Origin: a bacterium
GTDB taxonomy: Bacteria > UBP6 > JAFGXH01
Assembly (NCBI GenBank): GCA_027064085.1
Contig: JAMOQH010000194.1
Coordinates: 1-24,872 of the forward strand
Reading direction: 5' to 3'
DNA length: 24,872 nt
Under the pieces are notes generated by a model. The model ran no database searches and was not told the origin of the DNA. It was given only the letters and a program-made list of their open reading frames with translations. Made by a program: the position numbers and the translations under genes. Below, piece after piece: positions 8,317 to 16,602 of this stretch (its first letter is position 1; the number at the start of each line of letters is the position of its first letter).

Positions 8317-8830
8317 ATTTTACTCCTCTTTTTTTTATACATTTGTTAACAGATTTAAACCATTTCCAAGAACCAACATCTCTTTGGCAATCAATTCTTT
8401 TACCTTTTTTATTTTTTATAACTTTATTAACAAAAATTCTTTGCTTCATTCTTTGAGTCATTCTTTTGTATCTTCTGTTTCTTCTTCTATTTCGTCTTAC
8501 TCTTCTATTTCTGTTATTCATTCTTCTGTTTCTATTTATTTCATGATTAATAATTCTTGCATTATTTACATTACGAATAACATTACCAACAACATGGTCA
8601 TTTCTATTCCTACGATTAGTATTGTTATAGTTATGATTTCTATTTCTATTATTATATCTTGTATTTCCTTTTTTATTAGTTGTTTTGACTCTATTAATTT
8701 TAGTTTTCCTTATTTGTTTTCTTTTACTAAACCCTGAACGACTACCTGAACGGCCACCTGTTCTTCGGGCTTGTAAGCCTGATGAAAATATAAAAAGAGT
8801 AATTATTACTAAAAGTAAAAGTTTATTCAT
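8309..8830 (-). CDS. Exported Arg/Asn-rich, highly basic protein of unknown function
   Basis: The product has 173 residues. The start ATG at 8830 follows AGGAGGT at ideal spacing. The signal peptide is residues 1-21 (ends SGLQA). Residues 22-125 are dominated by Arg, Asn, Lys and Gly (for example 92-126, runs of NRN and RRN). The last third (130-173) is less biased, with QRDVGSWKWFKSVNKCIKK and two Cys (148, 164) that could pair. I recognise no family. The charge suggests binding to a polyanion such as LPS, DNA or acidic polysaccharide; this is inference only. It forms an operon with the overlapping lipoprotein gene downstream, which supports joint export and function. A clear promoter lies 41 bp upstream. 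Confidence 0.72.
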   Translation of the reverse strand: MNKLLLLVIITLFIFSSGLQARRTGGRSGSRSGFSKRKQIRKTKINRVKTTNKKGNTRYNNRNRNHNYNNTNRRNRNDHVVGNVIRNVNNARIINHEINRNRRMNNRNRRVRRNRRRNRRYKRMTQRMKQRIFVNKVIKNKKGKRIDCQRDVGSWKWFKSVNKCIKKRGVKYE

Positions 8831-8870
8831 ATTACCTCCTATGAATAATATAAGTGTTATATTGATAACT

Positions 8871-8899
8871 ATTATATCCTTTTTGTTTTAATTTTACAA
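8871..8899 (-). promoter_or_regulatory. Sigma-70-type promoter of the basic protein/lipoprotein operon
   Basis: On the minus strand TTGTAA (8899-8894), 17 bases, then a perfect TATAAT (8876-8871), followed by a leader of about 35 bases with AGGAGGT before ATG 8830. Confidence 0.65.
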
Positions 8900-8966
8900 T
8901 TTTTTTAATTGATTTACTGATAGTTTTTTATTTTCATTAGATTCGGGTAACTTAACTATAAGTAAT

Positions 8967-9938
8967 TTATTTAATATATCTTACCATTACATCATTATCA
9001 AGTTGTTTGATTTCTTTAATTTTTAAATTATTAATATCAATATTACCATTGTAAAAGCTTGTTTTATTTTTGCTTTTGGCAAACATAAGTGGTGCAAAAT
9101 ATAGTATAAGTTCATTGAATAAGTTTTCTTGTATAAATTGGTTGAAAATAGAGTTCCCCCCCTCAACAAAAATGCTTCCAAAACCTTTATTGTATAAATC
9201 TTTTAAAATTTCCTTAATTGGTTGCTGAGAATATTGTATAATTTTATCGTTATTTTTAAAAATATTTAGAGTTTTAGGCAACTCTTTGTTAGTTAAAACT
9301 ATTTTAGTCATTCCTTTAAAACTTGGATTATCCGTAAAAATAGTATTTCCTCCTACTAAAACAGCATCATGTTGTTTTCTTAATAGTAAGGTGTTTTGAT
9401 ATGCTTTTGAGCCTGTTAGTATAGTTCTTTGGCCTTTATTTTTGTTTATATATCCATTTAAAGATATCGCTGCTTTCAGAGTGATAAATGGCATTTCACT
9501 TTTGATTTGATGAGTGAAATATTTTAGTAACTCTTTGCCTTTATTTTCTAAAACACCTACTTCCACATCGATATTATTGTCTTTTAATTTTTTTATTCCG
9601 CTTCCATCTACTTGTGGATTTGGATCTTGTACTGCAATAATAACTTTTTTAGCATTTGCTTTTATTAAAGCTTCACTACAAGGAGGTGTTTTACCATGAT
9701 GATTACAAGGTTCTAGTGTTACAAATACATCACAATCAGTTGCATCAAAATTTATTTGCTTCAATGCTTCTATTTCTGCATGAGCTTGACCTGCTTTATG
9801 GTGGTATCCCCTTGCTACAACGGTATTGTTTTTCACAATAACACAACCAACGGCAGGATTAGGGAAAGTTGTTGTAAGTCCTTTTTTAGCCTCTTCTATG
9901 GCCAAATTCATATAATATTCTTTGTTATTCTTGTTCAT
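8967..9938 (-). CDS. ribD: Bifunctional riboflavin biosynthesis deaminase/reductase RibD
   Basis: The 323-residue protein converts diaminohydroxyphosphoribosylaminopyrimidine to the ribitylamino-uracil phosphate by deamination, then NADPH reduction. The N-terminal deaminase has the zinc site HAEIEAL (His53, catalytic Glu55) and PCNHHGKTPPCSEAL (Cys78, Cys87). The C-terminal reductase shows GGNTIFTDNPS and the FVEGGNSIFNQF cofactor loop. The length is a little short of the usual 360 or so, with the reductase compact but complete. ATG 9938 is used and overlaps the 3' end of nrdR by 14 bases; the ribosome site is weak (translation probably coupled). It is the last gene of rpiB-nrdR-ribD. No FMN riboswitch is visible upstream in the operon. 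Confidence 0.95.
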   Translation of the reverse strand: MNKNNKEYYMNLAIEEAKKGLTTTFPNPAVGCVIVKNNTVVARGYHHKAGQAHAEIEALKQINFDATDCDVFVTLEPCNHHGKTPPCSEALIKANAKKVIIAVQDPNPQVDGSGIKKLKDNNIDVEVGVLENKGKELLKYFTHQIKSEMPFITLKAAISLNGYINKNKGQRTILTGSKAYQNTLLLRKQHDAVLVGGNTIFTDNPSFKGMTKIVLTNKELPKTLNIFKNNDKIIQYSQQPIKEILKDLYNKGFGSIFVEGGNSIFNQFIQENLFNELILYFAPLMFAKSKNKTSFYNGNIDINNLKIKEIKQLDNDVMVRYIK

Positions 9939-10386
9939 CTTTTAGTAATTCTTCTATTTCATTAACGAATTCTTTAAGTTCTGTATAAGCTCTATACTCT
10001 GATGCAAATCTAATGTAGGCAATTTTATCATATTTTTTTAATTCCCTCATTGTAATTTTACCTATTTCCATTGAAGTTACTTCAGCAGTGTCTCTTTCTT
10101 CAAGAGTAATTTCAACTGTTTTGCATATTTCCTGTATATTTTCATTATTTATTCTGCGTTTTCCAGCAGCCTTTTGAATTGCAGTTATAAGCTTTTCTCT
10201 TGAAAAATTTTCTTTAGTAGCATCTTTTTTTATAATTGTTGGAAGATTTCTTTCTATTCGTTCATAAGTTGTGAATCTTCTTTTACAGTTTTCACATTCT
10301 CTTCTTCTTTTTACTTCATTAAATTTAGCAACCTCTCTAGTTATAATTACTTTTGTATTGCTAAAACCACAAAAAGGGCAAATCAT
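9925..10386 (-). CDS. nrdR: Transcriptional repressor NrdR
   Basis: The 153-residue protein is an ATP/dATP-responsive repressor of ribonucleotide reductase genes. The N-terminal zinc ribbon has Cys3, Cys6 (CPFC) and Cys31, Cys34 (CENC), followed by KRRFTTYERIE. The ATP-cone follows from about residue 46 (PTIIKKDATKENFSREKL). The length is typical. Its ATG (10386) overlaps the TAA of rpiB by one base (TAATG), so translation is coupled. No nrdA/B gene lies in this window, so the NrdR boxes it would bind are elsewhere. Confidence 0.96.
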   Translation of the reverse strand: MICPFCGFSNTKVIITREVAKFNEVKRRRECENCKRRFTTYERIERNLPTIIKKDATKENFSREKLITAIQKAAGKRRINNENIQEICKTVEITLEERDTAEVTSMEIGKITMRELKKYDKIAYIRFASEYRAYTELKEFVNEIEELLKDEQE

Positions 10387-10817
10387 TATATTCCTTCTAG
10401 TAAGTCTATTCTTCTTTGATGTCTTCCTGCTTCAAATTTTGTATTTATGAAAGTTTCTATTATTTCTTCAGCTATTAAAGATCCAGTGGTTCTTCCGCCC
10501 ATACAAACAATATTGGCATTATTGTGCTCTCTTGAAAGTCTTGCCATAGTTACTGAGTCAACAAGAGCAGCTCTAACTCCTTTGTGTTTATTGGCTGCTA
10601 TAGAAATACCAATTCCTGTTCCACATATTAATACCCCTAAAGTATTGTCTTCATTAGGTACTCTTTTAGCTACTTTAGATGCGTAAATAGGGTAATCAAC
10701 AGACTTTTCATTATAAGTTCCCATATCCTCAAATTCATAATTTTGTTTTTTGAAATAAGTTTTTAAGTGTTCTTTTAGTTTAAATCCGCCATGGTCAGAT
10801 GCAATTAATATTTTCAT
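10386..10817 (-). CDS. rpiB: Ribose-5-phosphate isomerase B
   Basis: The 143-residue protein interconverts ribose-5-phosphate and ribulose-5-phosphate. Family signatures are IASDHGGFKLKEHL at the N-terminus (Asp8, His9), GVLICGTGIGISIAANKHKGVRAAL with catalytic Cys65, and EHNNANIVCMGGRTTG. ATG 10817 follows GGAGGTGATAAA, a very strong site. It is the first gene of the operon with nrdR and ribD. A good promoter is found at 10843-10871. Confidence 0.96.
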   Translation of the reverse strand: MKILIASDHGGFKLKEHLKTYFKKQNYEFEDMGTYNEKSVDYPIYASKVAKRVPNEDNTLGVLICGTGIGISIAANKHKGVRAALVDSVTMARLSREHNNANIVCMGGRTTGSLIAEEIIETFINTKFEAGRHQRRIDLLEGI

Positions 10818-10842
10818 TTTATCACCTCCAATAATAACTATG

Positions 10843-10871
10843 AATATATCTTATTTTGTAGTAAAAGGCAA
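10843..10871 (-). promoter_or_regulatory. Promoter of rpiB-nrdR-ribD
   Basis: Minus strand TTGCCT (10871-10866), 17 bases, TATATT (10848-10843), then GGAGGTG before the rpiB ATG. Confidence 0.55.
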
Positions 10872-10895
10872 GTTTATTCTAGGCAAAAAGGTAAT

Positions 10896-10923
10896 CAGTT
10901 CGCTTTGTCTACTTTGCAAACTG
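10896..10923 (-). terminator. Hairpin after the Cache chemoreceptor gene
   Basis: Minus strand CAGTTTGC / GCGAACTG forms an 8-bp stem (one G-U pair) with a 12-base loop, 8 bp after the chemoreceptor stop. It is preceded by an A-run and followed after 5 bases by TTTTT. On the plus strand it is followed directly by TTTCTTTTTT, so it could work in both directions. Confidence 0.55.
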
Positions 10924-10931
10924 TTTCTTTT

Positions 10932-12812
10932 TTAAATAAATTTACAATTTGATAATTCAAGCAATCTGTTTGAGCTTTGATTTATATCTGATGATACGGA
11001 ATCAAGTTCATTTACTATATCATGAATTTTTTCTCCTACTTCCGAAACAGAATTACTAATTTCATTTGTTGTTTTTGATTTCTTCGCTACTTCTTTTACA
11101 TCTTTTTGTACATTATAAACAGAATCTATTAAATATTTAGTAGATGTAATAACTTCTTTAGTATAACTAGAGATAGAGTCTAATCTATTATTGGTATCAA
11201 GTATATTCTTGGAAACTTCTGTTGTTGTAACTTCTTGTTCTTGTAATGATGCTGAAATTGAGTTTATGGAATCTTTCATTTCAAAAACAACTTCATTGGT
11301 TTCAATTGATAAGTTAGAAACAACTGTACTAATATTCTGAATATCTATAATTTGTTTTTCTATTCTTGATGTTGCATTGCTTGTTTCTGTTGCAAGATTT
11401 TTGATTTCATTGGCTACAACGGCAAATCCTTTTCCTGCTTCTCCAGCTCTTGCAGCTTCAATTGTAGCATTTAAGGCAAGTAGATTTGTTTGATTTGCTA
11501 TTGCCTTAATTATTTCAGTAAATTGACCTATACTGTTGGAATTTTCTATTAATACTTCTATTTGTTCTTTTAGTATTGATGCTTTATTTTGAACAATAGA
11601 GGCTACATCTATTGCGGATACTGATGATTTAGATATTTCAGTGATTGTTGAAATCATTTCTTCTATAGATGTAGCCATTGAGTTTGAATAATTTACCACA
11701 TCTAATACTAATTCTTCATTTTTTTGCATTTTATTTTCAACAACTTTAGAAATATTATCCATTTCTTCTATTTTAATTAGAGAGTTTTGAATTCTATTAT
11801 CAACATCGATAATATTTTTATTTGAGATATTACTTATTTTTTGTAATGAATTTGATTCTTTATTTAGTATGTTTGAATTTTCTTTTAAATTTACGGAAAC
11901 TTTATTAATTACCTTTGACTCTTCTGCTAATTCAATAAATTTATCCTTTAGTAAATTAAACATATTTGAATATCGGGTTATGACTGTATTAATATTAATC
12001 ATTATTTCCTTAAATTCATCATTTCTATTTTCATCTATTAATGAACTTTCATTGTTGTTATTACCAAGTTCATAAAGAGCTGAGGCAATTAGTTTTATTG
12101 GTTTTAATATAACTTTTTTACCAACTACAATAAATGCAATGATAAATATAATGGCTAAAATAATACTTATAATAATGATTGAATTATAAAAATCACTTGA
12201 TTGTGTATCTATTACTTTAACTTTATTGGCTACCTTGGTTTGAATATCATCAATATAAACACCCGTTACTATACTCCAATTCCATGGTTTAAAAAATCTA
12301 GAATAAGCCATTTTTTTTACTATTTTTTTAGTTCCTGGTTTTGCATAATAATATTCAACAAAATTATTATCGCCTCTATCTGTTCTGACTAATTCTTTTC
12401 TGAATTTATAACCTTTTATATCACCCTTTTCAATATTTGTTGTCTTTCCATTTAATTTGGTTTTTACTGAATGAAATGCAAATTTGTAACCATCTTTAGT
12501 TTTTTCATATGCAAAGAAATATCCTGATTTACCATATCTCATATTAGATATGGTTTTTATTGTTAGTTCTTTAGCTTTTTTAATATCATTTGGGTATAAT
12601 TTATAATTACTTTCTGCTACTCTGTAAGCAAGTGTTACTAGGTCTTTTAGAGAGTTTTTATAATTTTGAGTTAATTCATTTGTGTAGTTTATTTTTTCTT
12701 CTTTGGTAAAGTTTTCAAAATTATAGAAAATCATTACTGAAAAAAATAAAATAGATGTAATAAAAATGATTACAATAGGCATTGCTATTTTAAACAGAAT
12801 GGATTTAAACAT
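10932..12812 (-). CDS. Transmembrane methyl-accepting chemotaxis protein with Cache sensor
   Basis: The 626-residue protein has a start ATG at 12812 seven bases after AGGAGG. Transmembrane helices lie at about 9-30 and 211-231. The periplasmic part (about 40-200) has the single-Cache (sCache_2 type) pattern: [27 protein letters not shown], and [15 protein letters not shown] just before the second helix. A HAMP-like linker ([16 protein letters not shown], 236-250) leads to the coiled-coil signalling domain, whose tip (437-475) reads [33 protein letters not shown] and docks CheA/CheW. No C-terminal CheR pentapeptide is seen. The protein senses a small extracellular ligand (this subfamily often binds short carboxylates; the ligand here is unknown). 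It is probably monocistronic. Confidence 0.95.
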   Translation of the reverse strand: MFKSILFKIAMPIVIIFITSILFFSVMIFYNFENFTKEEKINYTNELTQNYKNSLKDLVTLAYRVAESNYKLYPNDIKKAKELTIKTISNMRYGKSGYFFAYEKTKDGYKFAFHSVKTKLNGKTTNIEKGDIKGYKFRKELVRTDRGDNNFVEYYYAKPGTKKIVKKMAYSRFFKPWNWSIVTGVYIDDIQTKVANKVKVIDTQSSDFYNSIIIISIILAIIFIIAFIVVGKKVILKPIKLIASALYELGNNNNESSLIDENRNDEFKEIMININTVITRYSNMFNLLKDKFIELAEESKVINKVSVNLKENSNILNKESNSLQKISNISNKNIIDVDNRIQNSLIKIEEMDNISKVVENKMQKNEELVLDVVNYSNSMATSIEEMISTITEISKSSVSAIDVASIVQNKASILKEQIEVLIENSNSIGQFTEIIKAIANQTNLLALNATIEAARAGEAGKGFAVVANEIKNLATETSNATSRIEKQIIDIQNISTVVSNLSIETNEVVFEMKDSINSISASLQEQEVTTTEVSKNILDTNNRLDSISSYTKEVITSTKYLIDSVYNVQKDVKEVAKKSKTTNEISNSVSEVGEKIHDIVNELDSVSSDINQSSNRLLELSNCKFI

Positions 12813-12845
12813 ATTTTATCCTCCTAGAATATATCTCTTATATAT

Positions 12846-12853
12846 ATATTCGG
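12846..12853 (-). promoter_or_regulatory. CCGAATAT element upstream of the Cache chemoreceptor
   Basis: CCGAATAT lies 34 bp before the start codon. The same octamer stands 30 bp before the start of the second chemoreceptor (18221-18228). It could be part of a promoter or an operator; no matching -35 is evident. Confidence 0.35.
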
Positions 12854-12860
12854 ATAAAAT

Positions 12861-12878
12861 AATAATAATATTATTATT
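12861..12878. repeat. 18-bp perfect A/T palindrome
   Basis: AATAATAATATTATTATT is self-complementary over 18 bases. It sits between the zinc-ribbon gene and the chemoreceptor, adjacent to the CCGAATAT element. It may be a weak terminator for the upstream minus-strand gene or only low-complexity sequence. Confidence 0.4.
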
Positions 12879-12915
12879 TATAGGTAAAAAATATTTGTGA
12901 GTATAATAAATACAC

Positions 12916-12943
12916 TATATCGGAAGAGCTTTATGTCAATTTA
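12916..12943 (-). promoter_or_regulatory. Candidate sigma-28 (FliA-type) promoter for the Cache chemoreceptor
   Basis: Minus strand TAAA (12943-12940), 15 bases, then T-CCGATATA (12924-12916), one mismatch from the flagellar sigma pattern TAAA-N15-GCCGATAA/T. It would give a leader of about 95 bases. Chemoreceptor genes are classical targets of this sigma factor. Chance matches are possible in AT-rich DNA. Confidence 0.4.
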
Positions 12944-12984
12944 ATTTGCTTATACTTAAATAAGTTGAAATGTTTTTATTGTTT

Positions 12985-13740
12985 TTATTCTTCTACATCA
13001 AGAGGGTCTATGTATAAAATACATTTACATGAAGGACATGTAATTATTTCATTATGTCTTTTGTCGGGAATTGCTTCCCTATATATTTCATTCAGGATTT
13101 GAGGTGTAATTTGCATAAAACATCTTGAACAACTGTCATTTTCTACTCTTGAAACAACTCCACCTGGAAAAGCTTCATTAATTTCTTTATATAGAGTAAC
13201 TAAATCTACATTTGTGTCAACTTTATCTAATTCTTTAAATAGAAGTTCTTGTTTTTTGTTTATTTCAGCAATTTCTTCTAAAAAATTATGTTCTTCTTTT
13301 TCTAGTTTAGCTAATTCATTTTCATTATTTTTTTTAGTAGTTTCAAAATCATTTTTAGCTTCTTCAACAACTTCAATTGTATCTTTTAATAGTGTTTCAC
13401 TTGAAAGAAGTTCTTCTTCTCTTACAATTAGCAATCTTTTTTTATCTTCATAATCTTTTAATAAAGCTTCATCAGTTTCATTTTCTGAAAGTTTTTTAGT
13501 TGCTAATTCTGCATCTTTTTTAAGTTCTACAACTTCTTCTTGAATATAAGATAATTCAAGTTTTTGGTCTTCGTAGTGTTCTTGTTCTGATTTATAGTAA
13601 TTTTCTTTTTTTACAATTTCATTTAGTAATTCTTCTCTTTTTACTGGAAGATTCTTAAATTCATCTTTAAGCATAATAATTTTGTTATTGAGCCTATCCA
13701 ACTCTAACATTGTTTCAAGTTCTTTTTTTAGTTTTGACAA
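12985..13740 (-). CDS. Coiled-coil protein with C4-type zinc ribbon (HP0958/FlgZ-CdsZ family)
   Basis: The product has 251 residues. The start is TTG at 13740, set after GGAGGT that lies inside the last codons and stop of the upstream gene. Residues about 5-185 are a long Glu/Lys-rich antiparallel coiled coil. Residues 195-251 form a zinc ribbon with CSRC (Cys204, Cys207) and CPSC (Cys235, Cys238) and the family sequence following the first pair (FMQITPQILNEI). Relatives in Helicobacter and Campylobacter assist flagellar gene expression, and relatives in Chlamydia bind type III export or ribosomal partners. Which role applies here is unknown. It is cotranscribed with the NIF3 gene, 3 bases away, a pairing that is common in bacteria. 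Confidence 0.88.
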   Translation of the reverse strand: MSKLKKELETMLELDRLNNKIIMLKDEFKNLPVKREELLNEIVKKENYYKSEQEHYEDQKLELSYIQEEVVELKKDAELATKKLSENETDEALLKDYEDKKRLLIVREEELLSSETLLKDTIEVVEEAKNDFETTKKNNENELAKLEKEEHNFLEEIAEINKKQELLFKELDKVDTNVDLVTLYKEINEAFPGGVVSRVENDSCSRCFMQITPQILNEIYREAIPDKRHNEIITCPSCKCILYIDPLDVEE

Positions 13741-13743
13741 AAC

Positions 13744-14538
13744 CTACCTCCATAAAATAAAGGGATTATCTTCCTTATTAAAAATATCAATAAAAATTTC
13801 TTTAAAATTAAATTCTAGAAGCTTTTTTAATATAATTAACGAATGACGCTCCGAGTTAAAATGACCCAAATCGATAACAGATAAACCTAATTGTTCTGCT
13901 AATCTAGCATCATGATATTTTATGTCACCCGTAATATACAAATCAGCTCCTTTTTGATAAACATCTTCAATAAAAGATGCTCCACTGCCACCCATTATGG
14001 CAATTACTTCTATGACTTTATCAATATCTCCAACAAAACGCAAATATTTTGCCAAAGATTTTTCTTTAACAGCATTTAATATGTCAGAATAAGCCATTTT
14101 TTTATTTAATTTAATAATACGACCAAATCCAACATTATTTTCTGTATTATTTTTAATGAAGGATTTACTTTCATACTTAAAATCTAATTTATCTAATAAT
14201 GCATCACTAACAGTTGGTTCTACCGAATCAAAATTAGTATGTGCTGAATAAATTGTTATATTATTTAGTATAGCTTTTTTTATAACTCTTCCTAGGTATG
14301 TTTGAGTATCAATAGGAAAAATAGCCTTTAATGCAAGAGGATGGTGGGTTATAATCAAATTTATCTTATTTTTAATGGCATAATTAACAACTTCTTCAAG
14401 TGGGTCCAAGGCTAATATAATTTTTGATGTATTAACTGTGGTATCTCCAACTTGTAATCCTGATTTATCCCATTTTTCTGAATATTTTAAAGGATAATTA
14501 TTCTCTAAAACATTTAATATATCTTTTATTATTGCCAT
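13744..14538 (-). CDS. NIF3-family (YbgI/YqfO-like) dinuclear metal protein
   Basis: The 264-residue protein is of the short form without the PII-like insertion. The N-terminal WDKSGLQVGD, then LITHHPLALK (His65, His66), HTNFDSV, and the C-terminal GGSGASFIEDVYQKGADLYITGDIKYHD and LGHFNSER give the metal-binding set of the family. Such proteins are cytosolic hexamers, sometimes annotated as GTP cyclohydrolase I type 2, with an uncertain physiological substrate. ATG 14538 agrees with the usual family N-terminus, yet no Shine-Dalgarno sequence precedes it. The start lies 32 bp downstream of the tRNA 3' end, so the mRNA may be made by tRNA processing. It is followed after 3 bp by the zinc-ribbon gene. 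Confidence 0.92.
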   Translation of the reverse strand: MAIIKDILNVLENNYPLKYSEKWDKSGLQVGDTTVNTSKIILALDPLEEVVNYAIKNKINLIITHHPLALKAIFPIDTQTYLGRVIKKAILNNITIYSAHTNFDSVEPTVSDALLDKLDFKYESKSFIKNNTENNVGFGRIIKLNKKMAYSDILNAVKEKSLAKYLRFVGDIDKVIEVIAIMGGSGASFIEDVYQKGADLYITGDIKYHDARLAEQLGLSVIDLGHFNSERHSLIILKKLLEFNFKEIFIDIFNKEDNPFILWR

Positions 14539-14570
14539 TTTATTTGATTATTAAAAGAAGTTAATAAAAG

Positions 14571-14644
14571 TGGGCCTACCTGGATTTGAACCAGGGACCG
14601 ACCGGTTATGAGCCGGTGGCTCTAACCAACTGAGCTATAGGCCC
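14571..14644 (-). tRNA. tRNA with CAU anticodon, probably Ile2 (lysidine-modified)
   Basis: The full cloverleaf is read on the minus strand: acceptor GGGCCTA/TAGGCCC (7 perfect pairs), D arm GCTC/GAGC, anticodon stem ACCGG/CCGGT with loop CTCATAA, T stem CCTGG/CCAGG, discriminator A. The 3' CCA is not encoded (next base C, then TTTT). The anticodon CAT fits Met or Ile2. C4-G69 and C5-G68 in the acceptor stem agree with tRNA(Ile) lysidine synthetase recognition and with known Ile2 sequences, so Ile2 is preferred over elongator Met. Confidence 0.93.
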
Positions 14645-14777
14645 ACAGTTGATGTGTGATATAATTAGCATATCTATATGAATATTTCAACTATTTTTTT
14701 TATAAATTTATAAAAAAATAATGAAATGATATGTATTTGTGAGTGTTTTCAAGAACTTTAATAATATTTTTTTATAG

Positions 14778-14805
14778 TTGATAATTTTAAATTATTTGTT
14801 ATAAT
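14778..14805 (+). promoter_or_regulatory. Promoter of the lipoprotein-yggS operon
   Basis: TTGATA (14778-14783), 16 bases, TATAAT (14800-14805) with an extended TGT before it. The start codon is 29 bp downstream after GGAGG. Confidence 0.65.
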
Positions 14806-14833
14806 TCATAAGTGTTTATTTGGGAGGAACATA

Positions 14834-15913
14834 ATGAGGTTATTTTTACTTAGTTTATTAAGTTTGATTGTATTATTTACATATTCTTGTAGTGGTAGTG
14901 ATGGTGGTAGTGATGACACAGGCTGTAAAACTAATGCAGATTGTACTGATAATAAAGTTTGCAATACAAAAACAAGTAAATGTGAAGCAGAAATTTTAAA
15001 AGATGTTTTGACTTCTATTGAAGTTGATATTGAAAATTCTTCAGATGCTAAAAAAGCAAGTGTGTTAGTTGGAGAAAAGAAAACTGTTAGAGCATGGGGA
15101 GTATATGATGAAAATGAAACAGATGCTCAAGATATCTCAAAAAAAGTTAGATGGTATAGTTCTAATTCATTAATCGGTATTGCAAGTAAAAATAGTAATG
15201 GTGAAATTGAATTTAAAGCTAAAAAGGCTGGTAGTGTTGAGATTTATTGTAAATATCAAGGTATAGAAAGTACAAGAGTTACTTTTGAGGTAACAGATGC
15301 TATTATTGCGAGCATAGACTTAAAGAGTAATTCAGGTGATTCAATATTTTTACATCAATCAGTTATTTGGAATATTATCGCAACTTTTGAAGGAGGAAAA
15401 CAAGGTAAACTTGAGCCTGATACTGTTGAGTTTCATTCCAATCCAGAGGGATTAGTTAAAAATGAAGATGGTGAATATAAATTTTCTACTGTTGGAACTT
15501 ATGATGTATGGGTTACAAAAGATGGAAAGGAAAGTACTCATGTACAAATAGATGTTAATGCTAATATTATAACCAAGTTAGAGTTGACTTATGATAGAAA
15601 TGATGGGGATTTTGTAGTAAATATTGCTCATAAAGTTATTATAAATGAAGTTTATGAGGGTAATGGTAAAGGTGAATTAACAGATGCTACAGGTTTAGAA
15701 TGGGTTTGTGAAACAAGGGTTGATAATGGAGATGGTACTTATACTCCAACAGATTGTGTTGAGGGAGATTATGAAGTTGATGGATTTAACATAAGCTTTA
15801 AAAGAGCAGAAACATTTTATGTAACTGTTTCTAAAACTTATACTGAAAATACTACTTGTGAAGAAAATAAGTGTTCTGCTTTATTTCCTTTTCTTGTTGC
15901 GGAGGCTCAGTAA
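14834..15913 (+). CDS. Lipoprotein with Cys-rich N-terminus and Ig-like (Big-2-like) domains
   Basis: The product has 359 residues. The start ATG at 14834 follows GGAGG. The signal peptide ends LFTYSC with probable lipidated Cys19 (the lipobox is not canonical because of Tyr at -2), followed by a Ser/Gly/Asp linker. Residues 31-50 form a small Cys motif (CKTNADCTDNKVCNTKTSKC) common in myxobacterial-type lipoproteins. Then come about three beta-sandwich-like segments; the first (about 55-155) has the VRWYSSN...I..A...G...KAKKAGSVEIYCKY pattern of bacterial Ig-like group 2 domains. It is probably on the outer membrane as a structural or binding protein; no enzyme motif is seen. It is coupled to yggS: the TAA overlaps the next ATG by one base, and the ribosome site GGAGG lies within its last codons. 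The product pairing is functionally odd. Confidence 0.85.
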   Translation: MRLFLLSLLSLIVLFTYSCSGSDGGSDDTGCKTNADCTDNKVCNTKTSKCEAEILKDVLTSIEVDIENSSDAKKASVLVGEKKTVRAWGVYDENETDAQDISKKVRWYSSNSLIGIASKNSNGEIEFKAKKAGSVEIYCKYQGIESTRVTFEVTDAIIASIDLKSNSGDSIFLHQSVIWNIIATFEGGKQGKLEPDTVEFHSNPEGLVKNEDGEYKFSTVGTYDVWVTKDGKESTHVQIDVNANIITKLELTYDRNDGDFVVNIAHKVIINEVYEGNGKGELTDATGLEWVCETRVDNGDGTYTPTDCVEGDYEVDGFNISFKRAETFYVTVSKTYTENTTCEENKCSALFPFLVAEAQ

Positions 15914-16602
15914 TGAGAGATAGATTTTTATTCCATAATTTATTAGATATTAAAGAGCAGATAAATTTTATAAAATCAGAATATAAGTCTAATGATGTAA
16001 AAATAATTGCTGTCTCTAAAAAAAAACCTCTATCTGATATAGAAATACTTAATTCTTTAAATCATCATTTATTTGGTGAAAATTATGCTCAAGAATTAAA
16101 AGAAAAATATGAAAATTTTAGTGGTGAAAAACCAATATTTCATTTCATTGGCCCTTTGCAAACTAATAAAGTTTCTATGATAATAGATAAAGTTGAGTTA
16201 ATTCATTCAGTTGATAGAGAAAAATTAGCGAAAGTTATCAACAATGAGGCTAAAAAGTTAAATAAAATTCAAAATATTCTTGTTCAGTTAAACTTAACTC
16301 AAGAAGCAACTAAGGCAGGGATAGCTGAAAACGAATTAATCCCATTTATAGAAAAAATTTCTAAATATGACAATATAAAAGTAGTTGGTTTAATGACTAT
16401 GCCCTATTTTACTGACAATTTAGAAGAAATTAGGCCCATTTTTGCAAAACTTAGAAATTTAAGGAATAATTTAAATACTCAAGGGTTTCATGATATAAAA
16501 GAACTGTCTATGGGAATGAGTAATGATTATAAACTTGCAATAGAAGAAGGTGCAACTATGATAAGAGTGGGAACAGCTATCTTTGGAGCAAGGACTTATT
16601 AA
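15913..16602 (+). CDS. yggS: YggS/PROSC-family pyridoxal-phosphate homeostasis protein
   Basis: The protein has 229 residues when started at ATG 15913, which has GGAGG 7 bases upstream and matches the normal family N-terminus; a longer frame from 15871 would run inside the lipoprotein gene without support. It is a fold-type III PLP protein: Lys36 in IIAVSKKKP forms the Schiff base. [58 protein letters not shown] are the family landmarks. It is cytosolic and maintains free PLP balance, with no known enzymatic activity. It is translated from the lipoprotein transcript (TAATG junction). Its stop overlaps that of the convergent chemoreceptor by TTAA. Confidence 0.94.
   Translation: MRDRFLFHNLLDIKEQINFIKSEYKSNDVKIIAVSKKKPLSDIEILNSLNHHLFGENYAQELKEKYENFSGEKPIFHFIGPLQTNKVSMIIDKVELIHSVDREKLAKVINNEAKKLNKIQNILVQLNLTQEATKAGIAENELIPFIEKISKYDNIKVVGLMTMPYFTDNLEEIRPIFAKLRNLRNNLNTQGFHDIKELSMGMSNDYKLAIEEGATMIRVGTAIFGARTY

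Noticed and set aside
8015-8737. 240-codon open frame on the plus strand
   Set aside because: It is antisense to two genes with signal peptides and strong ribosome sites. Its own sequence is low-complexity Ile/Ser/Phe, which is the complement of Arg/Asn-rich codons, and it has no ribosome site.
8830-10817. FMN riboswitch expected near ribD
   Set aside because: No conserved RFN-type stem pattern is seen upstream of rpiB, nrdR or ribD; the gaps are too short.
14571-14644. Elongator or initiator tRNA-Met
   Set aside because: The CAU anticodon allows it, but the C4-G69/C5-G68 acceptor pairs favour Ile2. Initiator features (unpaired 1-72, GGG/CCC anticodon stem) are absent. Elongator Met is not fully excluded.
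15871-15912. 14-codon N-terminal extension of yggS
   Set aside because: It lies inside the lipoprotein gene, has no ribosome site and is not family-like; ATG 15913 has GGAGG at good spacing.
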